From positions 1-38,159 of the forward strand of contig DAIMDW010000040.1 of assembly GCA_036725605.1 (NCBI GenBank): DNA of 38,159 bases, in the 5' to 3' direction. Position 1 is the stretch's first letter; every line of letters begins with the position of its first letter. The DNA is from CALBTQ01 sp036725605 (GTDB taxonomy: Bacteria; Lernaellota; Lernaellaia; Lernaellales; Lernaellaceae). Position numbers and translations under genes: made by a program. Under the pieces are notes generated by a model. It had not been told where the DNA came from, searched no databases, and saw only the letters and a list, made by a program, of their open reading frames with translations. Shown piece after piece: positions 30,229 through 38,159 of this stretch.

Positions 30229-31611
30229 TTATTTCGTCATGTTCATTTCCCGCAACCAAGCGGTCAACTGCGCGAATTGCGCCTCCAGGCTGGTTGGCGA
30301 AGGCCCGCCCGCCACGCTACGCCGCGACACGGCGGCGGCAAACGTGAGTTTGTTTTTCACGGCGGGCAACTCGGGAAAGGCCTCGTTCAATTCGTCGTCG
30401 GTGGCGCTCAACAAGTCGCGATGATCTTTCTCCAATAAGCCGACGAAGCGAGCGACCCGCTGATGCGCGGTGCGAAACGGCACGCCGGTTTGCGTCAACA
30501 GATCGGCCAGATCGGTGGCCAGCAGATCGCCGCCGAGCTTGGCGAGCATGTTTTCCACATTGAATGTCGCCGAAGCGGTCGCCTCGCGAAAGACGTTGAC
30601 GATCAGGAACGCCGTATCCAACGCATCAAACAAGGCGGTTTTGTCTTCCTGCAGGTCCTTCGCGTAGGCGAGGGGCACGCCCTTGGTCAGCGTCAGCAAC
30701 GCGGTGGATTGTCCGATCACGCGCGCGGCTTTGGCGCGGATCAACTCCATCGCATCGGGATTGCGTTTTTGCGGCATCATGCTCGAGCCGGTGGACCACC
30801 GATCGGCAAAGCGCACATAACCGAACGCCGGGCTTGTCCAGATGATGAACTGCTCCGCGTAGCGCGACAGCCTGGTCGCCATGATCGCCAGCGCGCCAAC
30901 CGTTTCCTGCGCCGCATCGCGATCAGCGGTGGCGTCGAGCGAATTTTCCAGCGGCGCGTCGAAGCCGAGTTCATGCGATAGGCGTTCGCGGTCGACCGTG
31001 AAGCCCGCACCGGCCAACGCGCCGGAACCGAGCGGACACCGGCGAATGCGTTGGAGAGCATCGCTGATTCGCAGCACATCACGCCGCAAACCGAAGGCCA
31101 GTGAAAGCAGAAAATGACCGAGAGTGATCGGTTGCGCGGGCTGCAAGTGTGTCTCGCCGGCCAGCAATGTGTCGCGATGTTCGCGGCCGATATCCAACAA
31201 CGCGGCAATCAGCTCGCGAATGTCGGCGCTCAGTTGCGGCAAACGATCCATCAGGAAAAGACGCAAGTCGCAAGCGACCTGATCATTGCGGCTGCGACCG
31301 GTGTGGATGCGCGCGCCGAGTTCACCCAAGGATTCGGTCAGCAATCGTTCGATCAGCGTGTGCACATCCTCGTCGTCCGGCAAGGGCGTAAAAGCGTTGG
31401 CGCGGTATTGAGTCAATATTTTTTCCAACGCGTCGAGGACGGACGCCAGTTCCGCTTCGTTGTAAACGCCGATTTGCCGCAGTTCGCGCGCCCAGACTTG
31501 ATTGGTGGCGACATCGTACGGCAACAGGCGAATGTCGACCGGCAGCGAGCGGTTGATGGCGTCCATCAACGCGTCAGCCTTTTCGCCGATCCGTCCTTCG
31601 TAAAGCGTCAT
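30229..31611 (-). CDS. argH: argininosuccinate lyase
   Basis: ArgH splits argininosuccinate into arginine and fumarate. ATG 31611 is two bases past the argG stop with GGAT upstream; TTG 31617, overlapping the stop, is an alternative. The 460-residue protein carries the superfamily signature GSSMMPQKRNP, the active-site HTGRSRNDQVACDLRLFL stretch and AGETHLQPAQPITLGHFL. Length is normal. It is last in the arg run, 135 bp before thrA. Confidence 0.96.
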   Translation of the reverse strand: MTLYEGRIGEKADALMDAINRSLPVDIRLLPYDVATNQVWARELRQIGVYNEAELASVLDALEKILTQYRANAFTPLPDDEDVHTLIERLLTESLGELGARIHTGRSRNDQVACDLRLFLMDRLPQLSADIRELIAALLDIGREHRDTLLAGETHLQPAQPITLGHFLLSLAFGLRRDVLRISDALQRIRRCPLGSGALAGAGFTVDRERLSHELGFDAPLENSLDATADRDAAQETVGALAIMATRLSRYAEQFIIWTSPAFGYVRFADRWSTGSSMMPQKRNPDAMELIRAKAARVIGQSTALLTLTKGVPLAYAKDLQEDKTALFDALDTAFLIVNVFREATASATFNVENMLAKLGGDLLATDLADLLTQTGVPFRTAHQRVARFVGLLEKDHRDLLSATDDELNEAFPELPAVKNKLTFAAAVSRRSVAGGPSPTSLEAQFAQLTAWLREMNMTK

Positions 31612-31613
31612 GG

Positions 31614-32891
31614 TCAATCCCGTTTGTATTGCCGGCCATATTTCGAATAGCGCGGCGCGGTGTAGCCCTTGAGGCGATCGCCGCCCTCGGCTTCAATCAG
31701 CGAGCGCACTTTGATCGACAAACCGTACAGATTGATGAAGCCCTCCGCATCCTTTTGATTGTATACCTCATCGGTGCCGAAGGTGGCGAAATCTTCGCGG
31801 TACAGCGAGTAGGGCGAACGGCGACCGCGCACGATGATGTTGCCTTTGTACAGCAGCATGCGCACTTCGCCGGTCACGTTGGCCTGCGTTTCGGCGACGA
31901 AGGCGTCCAGTGCTTCGCGCAGCGGCACGAAGTAGCGCCCGTTGTAAATCAGCTCGGCGTACTTGGGCGCGAGCTGTTCCTTGAAGTGCATGGTCTCGGC
32001 GTCGAGCACCAGGGTTTCCAGCTCATAGTGCGCGCGGTAGAGAATCGAGCCGCCGGGCGTTTCGTATACGCCGCGCGACTTCATGCCGACCAGGCGATTT
32101 TCGACGATATCCACGCGGCCGACGCCGTGCTTTTTTCCCAGTGCGTTGAGCGTTTCAACCAGTTTGGCGGGCGTGAGATTTTCGCCGTTGACGCAGGTGG
32201 GCGCGCCTTTGTTGAAACCGATGGTCAACTCCTCGCCCTCGTCGGGCGCTTCCCAGGGCGCGACGGTGAGTTGGTAAATATCCTCGGGCGGATCGTTCCA
32301 CGGATCCTCCAGTTCGCCGCCTTCGCTGGACATGTGCCACAGGTTGCGGTCGTGGCTGTACACGCCGCGCTTTTTCACCTTGAGCGGCACGTTGTGCGCT
32401 TCCGCATAAGCGATGGCGTCGGCGCGCGAGCGGATGTTCCAGATGCGCCAGGGCGCGATGATGCGGATCTTCGGATTGAACGCCTTGAAGGTCAGCTCGA
32501 AACGCACCTGATCGTTGCCCTTGCCGGTGCAGCCGTGGGCCACCGCGTCCGCGTTTTCCTGTTCGGCGACGGCCATCATGCCTTTGGCGATCAAGGGGCG
32601 GGCGATGCTGGTGCCCAGCAGGTACTTGCCTTCGTAGACCGCGCCGGCCTGGATCATCGGGAACAGATAGTCGGAGCAAAACTCGTCGCGCAGATCTTCG
32701 ATGACCACGCGATCGGCGCCGGTTTGCAACGCGCGTTCTTCCAGGCCTTCCAGTTCGTCGTCGCCCAGCCCGACGTTGCCGACGTAGGCGACCACGCGAC
32801 AGCCGTAGTTTTCCTTCAGCCAGGGGATGATGATCGAGGTATCCAAACCGCCCGAGTAAGCAAGCACCACAGTGTTGATCGTCGGCTCCAT
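31614..32891 (-). CDS. argG: argininosuccinate synthase
   Basis: ArgG ligates citrulline and aspartate with ATP. The 425-residue protein begins with the PP-loop VVLAYSGGLDTSIIIPWL, then has HGCTGKGNDQVRFE, the KKRGVYSHDRNLWHMSSEGG substrate region (position about 190-210) and RLVGMKSRGVYETPGG. It has AAAGGAAC just before ATG 32891 and follows argR by 13 bp. Citrulline must be supplied by a carbamoyltransferase encoded elsewhere. Confidence 0.97.
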   Translation of the reverse strand: MEPTINTVVLAYSGGLDTSIIIPWLKENYGCRVVAYVGNVGLGDDELEGLEERALQTGADRVVIEDLRDEFCSDYLFPMIQAGAVYEGKYLLGTSIARPLIAKGMMAVAEQENADAVAHGCTGKGNDQVRFELTFKAFNPKIRIIAPWRIWNIRSRADAIAYAEAHNVPLKVKKRGVYSHDRNLWHMSSEGGELEDPWNDPPEDIYQLTVAPWEAPDEGEELTIGFNKGAPTCVNGENLTPAKLVETLNALGKKHGVGRVDIVENRLVGMKSRGVYETPGGSILYRAHYELETLVLDAETMHFKEQLAPKYAELIYNGRYFVPLREALDAFVAETQANVTGEVRMLLYKGNIIVRGRRSPYSLYREDFATFGTDEVYNQKDAEGFINLYGLSIKVRSLIEAEGGDRLKGYTAPRYSKYGRQYKRD

Positions 32892-32904
32892 GTTCGTTCC
32901 TTTC

Positions 32905-33354
32905 TCAAGAAAATGCGTCGGGAGCGATGTCCCGTAATTTTTGCATCAAGCGGCCACTGGCCGCCGGGTCGTCGCAGGCGATGAAGACGGTGTCGTCGCC
33001 GGCGACGGTGCCGACCGCTTCGGACCAATTCGCCCGATCGATTTGCAGACCGACCGCGCCCGCTTCGCCGGTGCTGGTGCGAATGACGACGATGTACGGT
33101 CCGGCGGTCTTGATTTCGAGAATGCGATTTTGCAGATACGTCGCAACTTGCCTGGTTGTCGGCGGGGCATCGGAGGAATGGTAGCGACCGTCTTGCTTGA
33201 TCAAACCCAAAGCGGCGATGTCGCGCGATAACGTGGTTTGCGTCGTCTGAATCCCCTGGGCGGCCAACAGGTGGCTCAACTCTTCCTGCGTGTGCACGGC
33301 GTGCTCGTGAATGAGCGAGCGGATCATGGTGCGACGTTTGGTGATTGAACTCAT
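32905..33354 (-). CDS. argR: arginine repressor
   Basis: This 149-residue ArgR has an N-terminal winged helix-turn-helix with QTTLSRDIAALGLIK (the DNA-reading Ser-Arg pair is present). A C-terminal oligomerisation and arginine-binding domain carries GTVAGDDTVFIAC, as in hexameric ArgR/AhrC proteins. ATG 33354 overlaps the argE-like stop as ATGA. It lies in the middle of the arg run, so it is probably autoregulated. The operator in front of argC or the first gene is outside the window, and I did not find a convincing ARG box inside. Confidence 0.95.
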   Translation of the reverse strand: MSSITKRRTMIRSLIHEHAVHTQEELSHLLAAQGIQTTQTTLSRDIAALGLIKQDGRYHSSDAPPTTRQVATYLQNRILEIKTAGPYIVVIRTSTGEAGAVGLQIDRANWSEAVGTVAGDDTVFIACDDPAASGRLMQKLRDIAPDAFS

Positions 33355-34430
33355 GACTTGGCTCCTTCCTTCGCTGGGCGGCAAAAACTGCGGGCAATGG
33401 CGGCGTAGCCCGCGATGCCCTGATGCAATTGCTCAGCGGATATCCGTTCGTCGGCGCGATGCGACCAGGCGGGGTCGCCCGGGCCGAGTTTGATGGCCGG
33501 AATGCCGACGCGTTGCAGCGCAAACCAATCGCTGGCCGCGTCCGAAGCGTAGGGTTGCGGATCGGCGGCGGCCGCGCAGGCGATGGCGACCAGCGGGTGA
33601 TCGTCGGCGATGACGCAAGGGATCAAATGATCGGCAATGACGATCACCTCGGCGGTCAATTCATCGCGCAGGCGGGCGATGATTTGGGCATGCGAACAAA
33701 CGGGCGTGGTGCGAATGTCCACGCGCGCCTTGGCGTCGGGCGGCGTCATGTTGTCGGCCACGCCCGCTGACAGGCGCGTTGGCGTGAAGCGCGTCGGGCC
33801 CAGGAGCGCATCGACCGGCGGCCAATCCAGGCGACGCAGGCGCTGCAGATCATCGAGCAGAAGATCGATGGCGCCGGGTCCTTTTGCGCGAGCGGCATGC
33901 GCTTGCTCGCCGTGGGTCAGCAGGTCGACGTGCATCAATCCGCGTTGCGACGTGGCCACGCGCATGTCGGTCGGCTCGCAGACGATGCCCGCGTCGATGG
34001 GCGGCAGTTCGGCCAGCAGGCGCGGCAAAGACGGATCGTTGCCTTCCTCGCCGATCGACAGGGCGATGACGATTTCGCCGGCGGCCAGCCCTTCGCTTTG
34101 CAGTTGTTTGGCGGCCAGCAGCAACGCCACGCAGCAGCCGCGGTCGTCCACCGCGCCGCGTCCGTAACACACGCCGTTTTCGATCGTGCCGCCGAACGGC
34201 GGACAACGCCAACCGTCGCCGGCGGGAACGGTGTCCAGGTGCGCGCAAAACAAAAGGCGCGGACCGGCTTGGGCGCCGGTCACGGTGACCACCACTCCGT
34301 TTTCATTCGTTCGATGAGGCAGGGACAGTCGGCGACACAATGCCGCCGTGGCGGCAATGATCGCCGATTCGTCGCCGGTAATGCCCGGCACGCGAATCAA
34401 TTCGGCCAGCGGCGGCAGAGGGTCATCCAA
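33351..34430 (-). CDS. argE: M20-family deacetylase, probable N-acetylornithine (or acetylcitrulline) deacetylase
   Basis: The start is TTG 34430, supported by GGAGAG at a proper distance; the nearby ATG 34426 is in another frame. The 359-residue metallopeptidase-fold enzyme has the two-zinc site: FCAHLDTVPAGDGW, YGRGAVDDRG, the catalytic Glu pair in SIGEEGND, VCEPTDM, and the final His in WSHRADERIS. Context inside an arg cluster points to removal of the acetyl group from N-acetylornithine. Because no carbamoyltransferase is present, acetylcitrulline is an alternative substrate. DapE-like specificity cannot be excluded from sequence alone. It overlaps argB by eight bases and argR by four. 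Confidence 0.82.
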   Translation of the reverse strand: MDDPLPPLAELIRVPGITGDESAIIAATAALCRRLSLPHRTNENGVVVTVTGAQAGPRLLFCAHLDTVPAGDGWRCPPFGGTIENGVCYGRGAVDDRGCCVALLLAAKQLQSEGLAAGEIVIALSIGEEGNDPSLPRLLAELPPIDAGIVCEPTDMRVATSQRGLMHVDLLTHGEQAHAARAKGPGAIDLLLDDLQRLRRLDWPPVDALLGPTRFTPTRLSAGVADNMTPPDAKARVDIRTTPVCSHAQIIARLRDELTAEVIVIADHLIPCVIADDHPLVAIACAAAADPQPYASDAASDWFALQRVGIPAIKLGPGDPAWSHRADERISAEQLHQGIAGYAAIARSFCRPAKEGAKS

Positions 34431-35343
34431 GCTCGCTCTCCTGGTATTCTTTCTTTTCGCGCTCGGCGACGATCATCGTGCCGCATCCCTCGCCGGTGAA
34501 AATTTCGGTCAGCAGTGCGCTGGGTTGCAGGCCGCTGATGATGTGCGTGCGTTTGACGCCCTGTTTGCAGGCGCGCAAGCACGCTTCGACCTTGGGACGC
34601 ATGCCGGCGGCGATCACACCGTCGTCGAGCAGCGATTGCAGATCGGTCGCGTCGGCGAAAGGCACCAACGAACCGGGATCGTTTTTGTCGCGCAGTATGC
34701 CCGGCGCTTCGGTGATAAAGACCAACTTTTTGGCCTGCATTTTTACCGCAAGGGCTTCGGCGACCGTGTCGGCGTTGATGTTGAGCACGCCGCCTTCGCC
34801 GTCACCGCCGAGCGAGGCGATCACCGGCAGGTATTCGTTGTCGATCAGCGCGTTCACCAGCGTGGAATCGGCGTCGTAGATGTCGCCGACGTTGCCGAAA
34901 TCGACCAGGCGATCCTCGCCCGCGTCGTCGGTAATCGCCACGGGTGGCCGGCGCTTGGCTTTGATCAGGCCGGAATCGATGCCGGTCAGGCCGACGGCAT
35001 TCACGCCGCAACGCGCAAAGGTGCTGACCAGATCGAGATTGAGCTGACCGGCCAGGGTCATCTTGACGACCTCCAGCGTGTTGTCGCAGGTCACGCGTCG
35101 ACCGGCGACGATGTCCGGCTTGAGGCCGAGTTTTTGCGACAGCTCGCTGGTTTGCGGTCCGCCCCCGTGCACCAGCACGATGCGGATGCCCAGGTCGATC
35201 AACAGCGTGATTTGTTCGGCCAGTTCCAGCGTCGCTTCTTTGTTGTTCAGCAGCGCTCCGCCCATCTTGAGAATGAAGGTCTGGTGCTTGTAGCGGCGGA
35301 TGTAGGGCAACGCGCGTTTGAGCCAGGAAATGGAGTCGGTCAT
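34423..35343 (-). CDS. argB: acetylglutamate kinase
   Basis: ArgB phosphorylates N-acetylglutamate. The 306-residue protein contains FILKMGGALLNN, VLVHGGGPQTSEL, GRRVTCDNTLEVV, NINADTVAEALAVKMQAKKLVFITEAPGI and the C-terminal segment ending in FTGEGCGTMIV. An extra N-terminal helix (about 1-22, ISWLKRALPYIRRY) precedes the core. In this family such a helix goes with hexamer formation and arginine feedback inhibition, so it is probably arginine-sensitive. It starts seven bases after the argD stop. Confidence 0.96.
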   Translation of the reverse strand: MTDSISWLKRALPYIRRYKHQTFILKMGGALLNNKEATLELAEQITLLIDLGIRIVLVHGGGPQTSELSQKLGLKPDIVAGRRVTCDNTLEVVKMTLAGQLNLDLVSTFARCGVNAVGLTGIDSGLIKAKRRPPVAITDDAGEDRLVDFGNVGDIYDADSTLVNALIDNEYLPVIASLGGDGEGGVLNINADTVAEALAVKMQAKKLVFITEAPGILRDKNDPGSLVPFADATDLQSLLDDGVIAAGMRPKVEACLRACKQGVKRTHIISGLQPSALLTEIFTGEGCGTMIVAEREKKEYQESELG

Positions 35344-35350
35344 CGGAGCC

Positions 35351-36505
35351 TCACGTCAGGGTTTGGGTTAGCGCATGGACAAAGGTGTCCGCTTCGGTTT
35401 GCGTGATCGACAGCGGCGGCATGATGCGCAGCACGTGCGGATGAGCGCTGACGCCGGCGATGATGCGATGATCGGTCAACAGGGCGTCGCGAACATCCTT
35501 GGCCGGTTGCTTGAGTTCAATGCCGATCAGCAAGCCCAGGCCGTCGACGCGCACCACGCCGTCGATGCAGGCCAGAGCGAACTTGAGATGCTCGCCGAGG
35601 CGATAGGCGTTGGCGAGCAGGTTTTCTTCTTCAATGATATCCAAGGCGGCGAGACCGGCGGCACAGGCCAAGGGCGCGCCGCCGAAGGTCGAGCCGAGCG
35701 AGCCGGCGTTCACCTTCGCGGTTTGTGGATCGCACAGCACCGCCCCGATGGGGAAGCCGCCGGCCAGGCCCTTGGCCAGGGTCAGGATATGTGGTTGCAC
35801 TTGCAGGCGTTGCGCCGCCGTGTAACAGCCGCTACGGCCGGAACCGCATTGCACTTCGTCGAAAATCAGCAGCGCGCCGACTTCATCGCAGCGTTGCCGC
35901 AGGCGCGTCAGGTACTCGCTGGAAAAGGCGACCGCGCCGGCCAATCCCTGTACCGGCTCGACGATCACCGCGGCGCAGTCTTCATCGACGATCGTGTCGA
36001 TCATCTCCAAATCATGCGCGGGCAATAGACGCAGATCGTTGAGCAGCGGTTCGTCTCCCGCCTTGGCCAGACGGCGATAATTGGGCAGGCCGGACAGGGC
36101 GAGGGTCAGCAGTGTGCGTCCGTGAAAACCGCCTTCCACGGAAACGAAGACTTTCCGTTTGGTGAGTTGGCGGGCGATCGATAAAGCGTTTTCATTGGCT
36201 TCCGCACCGCTGTTGCACAGGAAGACGCCGGCGAAACGGTCGCCGGCCATCTGCAACAAACGAGCGCAGAAGCGACGGCGCGGTTCATGATCGACGGCGT
36301 TGGAATAGAACATCAATCGTTGCGCCTGCCGGTACAGCGCCTCGGCGAGCTTCGGATGTCCGTGCCCGAGGGCGGCGACGGCGTGCCCGCCGTAGAAGTC
36401 GAGGTACTCGTCGCCGCGCGCATCGACAACTGTGGCGCCCTGGCCGGAGACCAGCTCAAGCGGCAGCAAATTGTAGACCGGCAGTTCCGGCAACGACGTC
36501 AGCAT
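35351..36505 (-). CDS. argD: acetylornithine aminotransferase
   Basis: This 384-residue class-III PLP aminotransferase makes N-acetylornithine from the semialdehyde. Motifs are FLCNSGAEANENALSIAR, GGFHGRTLLTLALSG, LLIFDEVQCGSGRSG with Asp216, and the PLP lysine Lys245 in LTLAKGLAGGFPIGA. ATG 36505 has GGAG upstream and overlaps the argC stop by seven bases (ATGCTGA). A longer frame back to 36850 lies inside argC and is not used. In other bacteria ArgD can also serve lysine synthesis (DapC); that is possible here. Confidence 0.95.
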   Translation of the reverse strand: MLTSLPELPVYNLLPLELVSGQGATVVDARGDEYLDFYGGHAVAALGHGHPKLAEALYRQAQRLMFYSNAVDHEPRRRFCARLLQMAGDRFAGVFLCNSGAEANENALSIARQLTKRKVFVSVEGGFHGRTLLTLALSGLPNYRRLAKAGDEPLLNDLRLLPAHDLEMIDTIVDEDCAAVIVEPVQGLAGAVAFSSEYLTRLRQRCDEVGALLIFDEVQCGSGRSGCYTAAQRLQVQPHILTLAKGLAGGFPIGAVLCDPQTAKVNAGSLGSTFGGAPLACAAGLAALDIIEEENLLANAYRLGEHLKFALACIDGVVRVDGLGLLIGIELKQPAKDVRDALLTDHRIIAGVSAHPHVLRIMPPLSITQTEADTFVHALTQTLT

Positions 36506-37536
36506 GGGTAAGCTCCGGGATGCGTCAGGCCGGCGGTTTCGTCGAAACCGAGCATCAGGTTCATGTTTTGCACGGCCTGTCCGGCCGCGCCTTTGACCAG
36601 GTTGTCGAGCACCAGGGCGATTTCCACCTCGGCGCCGTTTTGCTTCAAGGCGAGGTGAACGAAGTTGGTGCCGACCACTTCCGCCAGACGCGGCGGTTCG
36701 GACAACACGTGCACAAACGGATGATCGGCATAGGCGTGGCGGTACAGCGCGGCGAGGTCGGTATCGGCCAGCGCGGCGTCGTTGGCGTAGGTGGTGCAAT
36801 GAATGCCGCGCACCATCGGGCCGGAATGGCTCAGCAGGCGGATGCGACAATTGTGACCGGCGGCCTGCGACAAGGTTTGCATGATCTCCACCTCGTGCTG
36901 GTGCGCCAGCATTTTGTAAGCGAACAGGTTGCCGTCGCGGAAGGGATGATGGGTCGACGCTTTCGGCGTCTTGCCCGAACCGGACGAGCCGGTAATGGCG
37001 AAGATCGGCCAGGTGTCGCGCAGCATTCCGGCCTGGGCCAGGGGCAGCAACAGCAACTCGGCGGCGGTGGCGAAGCAGCCCGGATTGGCGATGCGCCTGG
37101 CCGTGCGGATCGTCTCGCGATCAAGTTCGGGCAGGCCGTAAACGAATCGCTCGACCAACTCGAAACAGGCGTGCGGCGCGTAATGGCGCTGATAGGCTTC
37201 GCGATCGCGCAGGCGAAAATCGGCCGACAGATCGATCAACAATTTGTCGTCCAGGTCGATCAACTCGGCGACGAACGCCTGGCTTTGCGTGTGGGGCAGG
37301 GCGAAGAAAATCACATCGGAACGCTCGGCCGCTTCGCGCGGCGACAGAGTTGAAAAGGTCGCCGGCGTCAGATGGCGCAATGAGGGATGAACTGCATGCA
37401 GCGGCCGGCCGGATTCCTTCCGCGACAGAGCGTGCACCTCGTTTACCCGCGGATGCTGCAACAACAGGCGCAGCAATTCGCCGCCGGTCAATCCGGTCGC
37501 GCCGAGCACGGCAACGTCGATCTTCGCCCGGGTCAT
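36499..37536 (-). CDS. argC: N-acetyl-gamma-glutamyl-phosphate reductase
   Basis: ArgC reduces acetylglutamyl phosphate with NADPH. The 345-residue protein has an N-terminal Rossmann loop VAVLGATGLTGGELLRLL, the catalytic Cys154 in IANPGCFATAAEL, and SGSGKTPKASTHHPF, which resembles the loop of both ArgC and the related LysY enzymes. No LysW/ArgW-type carrier gene is visible, so the acetylated route is favoured. It overlaps the P-loop gene by ATGA and argD by seven bases. Confidence 0.94.
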   Translation of the reverse strand: MTRAKIDVAVLGATGLTGGELLRLLLQHPRVNEVHALSRKESGRPLHAVHPSLRHLTPATFSTLSPREAAERSDVIFFALPHTQSQAFVAELIDLDDKLLIDLSADFRLRDREAYQRHYAPHACFELVERFVYGLPELDRETIRTARRIANPGCFATAAELLLLPLAQAGMLRDTWPIFAITGSSGSGKTPKASTHHPFRDGNLFAYKMLAHQHEVEIMQTLSQAAGHNCRIRLLSHSGPMVRGIHCTTYANDAALADTDLAALYRHAYADHPFVHVLSEPPRLAEVVGTNFVHLALKQNGAEVEIALVLDNLVKGAAGQAVQNMNLMLGFDETAGLTHPGAYPC

Positions 37537-38159
37537 TGTCCGGCTCCTTGTTGTTGGATGATTCGCGTGACGACGGCGACCAGGTTGTCGATGTCGTGGC
37601 GCGCGTTGATGGCCTCGATGCCTAATTTGTCGCGGATGAAATCGCTGCCGACCGCGTTGTCGGTGACCGGTCCGGTGAACAGGTGGATCGGCAGGTGGAA
37701 GCGCTCGCGGTAAATCTGCACCGCGCCGTAGGCCGCCACCGGGTCGGGCGCGCAGACGATGTGACAGGCGGCGAATTCGGTGATTTGCTCGTCGCCGAGA
37801 ATGTCGTCCACGCCGTACTCGCCCAGGATGCCGTCGCCCAATTCGGCAACGATCAGATCGGGATTGCTTTTGGCCAGGTGCTGCAGGATGCCGCGGGCGA
37901 CGGGGAGAATTTTCGTGCCGCGCGTCGAGGCGATGCCCGCCTGGGTGAAGTCCATCACTTCGACCGCGCCGGCGTCGCCCATCGAGAGCATGTCGCGCAT
38001 CAGGCTGACGCCGGTGAGTTTGCAGGCGGCGACGTTGCGCCCCTGTTTGGACAACACGCGCACCAGTTCGGTGGCGGCGAAGGTCTTGCCGCTGTTCATC
38101 GAGGTGCCGGCGATCATAATCAGCGGCGGCAGGTTATTCAAACTATCCGACGGCAGAAT
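37533..38159 (-). CDS. P-loop NTPase of unknown role, 5' end off the window
   Basis: The frame stays open to the right edge, so at least 208 residues are visible and the N-terminus is missing. The visible part opens with IMIAGTSMNSGKTFAATEL, a Walker A loop of the dethiobiotin-synthetase/MobB type. It continues with VAACKLTGVSLMRDMLSMGD, the VAELGDGILGEYGVDDIL region (Walker B-like), and TGPVTDNAVGSDFIRDKLG. Similarity in style to the C-terminal P-loop part of DUF1611 proteins is plausible but not certain. It overlaps argC by ATGA, so it is co-transcribed with the arginine genes. A direct role in arginine synthesis is not established. Confidence 0.65.
   Translation of the reverse strand: MLPSDSLNNLPPLIMIAGTSMNSGKTFAATELVRVLSKQGRNVAACKLTGVSLMRDMLSMGDAGAVEVMDFTQAGIASTRGTKILPVARGILQHLAKSNPDLIVAELGDGILGEYGVDDILGDEQITEFAACHIVCAPDPVAAYGAVQIYRERFHLPIHLFTGPVTDNAVGSDFIRDKLGIEAINARHDIDNLVAVVTRIIQQQGAGQ

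Noticed and set aside
31629..32984. A 451-codon plus-strand open frame opposite argG
   Set aside because: It is an antisense shadow of argG with no recognisable domains or start context.
33351..34430. The M20 enzyme as DapE (succinyl-diaminopimelate desuccinylase)
   Set aside because: Position between argB and argR with overlaps on both sides favours an arginine-pathway deacetylase, though sequence alone cannot exclude DapE-like activity.
36505..36850. A 115-residue N-terminal extension of argD
   Set aside because: The stretch lies wholly inside argC in another frame, is Arg/Pro-rich and has no aminotransferase features; ATG 36505 has a ribosome site.

Overview
The window looks like the chromosome of a Gram-negative bacterium with a moderately high GC content. 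The evidence is a TolC-type outer-membrane factor, an HlyD-type adaptor, a probable outer-membrane barrel ending in Phe, and several lipoproteins. Three lipoproteins carry long runs of Asp (GAC/GAT codons) just after the lipobox, a style I associate with deltaproteobacteria-like or candidate-phylum genomes. I cannot name the species. There are no rRNA or tRNA genes, insertion sequences, phage genes or CRISPR arrays. Almost every gene is packed with 4-bp ATGA-type overlaps.

Left part (1-18000), envelope and signalling. At the left edge is a truncated E2-like acyltransferase (minus strand). Next comes a plus-strand lipoprotein with about 14 propeller-type repeats. The core is a five-gene minus-strand operon, read from 9391 down to 3017: CotH-kinase lipoprotein, DUF4956 membrane protein, HlyD adaptor fused to a DUF3616-like domain, TolC-like protein, and a VTC-domain polyphosphate polymerase. 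Diverging from it is a plus-strand operon of a sensor histidine kinase, an NtrC-type sigma-54 activator, a periplasmic coiled-coil protein and a putative outer-membrane barrel, followed by a second, 1110-residue CotH lipoprotein. The 497-bp divergent gap holds two back-to-back sigma-54 promoters that share 14 of 16 bases. This suggests that the two-component system drives both itself and the CotH/DUF4956/VTC operon. My main proposal is that this operon is an envelope-spanning machine: cytosolic polyphosphate synthesis (VTC), inner-membrane passage (DUF4956), adaptor (HlyD), outer-membrane exit (TolC), with a surface or periplasmic CotH kinase working alongside.

Right part (18014-38159), amino-acid biosynthesis, all on the minus strand. 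In transcription order: a P-loop protein (5' end off the edge), argC, argD, argB, an argE-like deacetylase, argR, argG, argH; then thrA (fused aspartate kinase/homoserine dehydrogenase), thrB, thrC; then the his operon hisG, hisC-HAD fusion, hisB, hisH, hisF, hisA-hisI-hisE fusion, hisD. The his operon has its own sigma-70 type promoter and a classical attenuator: a 17-residue leader peptide with five consecutive His codons, and a GC hairpin plus a run of T immediately before hisG. The histidine pathway is complete if the HAD domain fused to HisC is the histidinol-phosphate phosphatase. The arginine set lacks a carbamoyltransferase and an N-acetylglutamate synthase or ArgJ, and the threonine set lacks asd; these must lie elsewhere.
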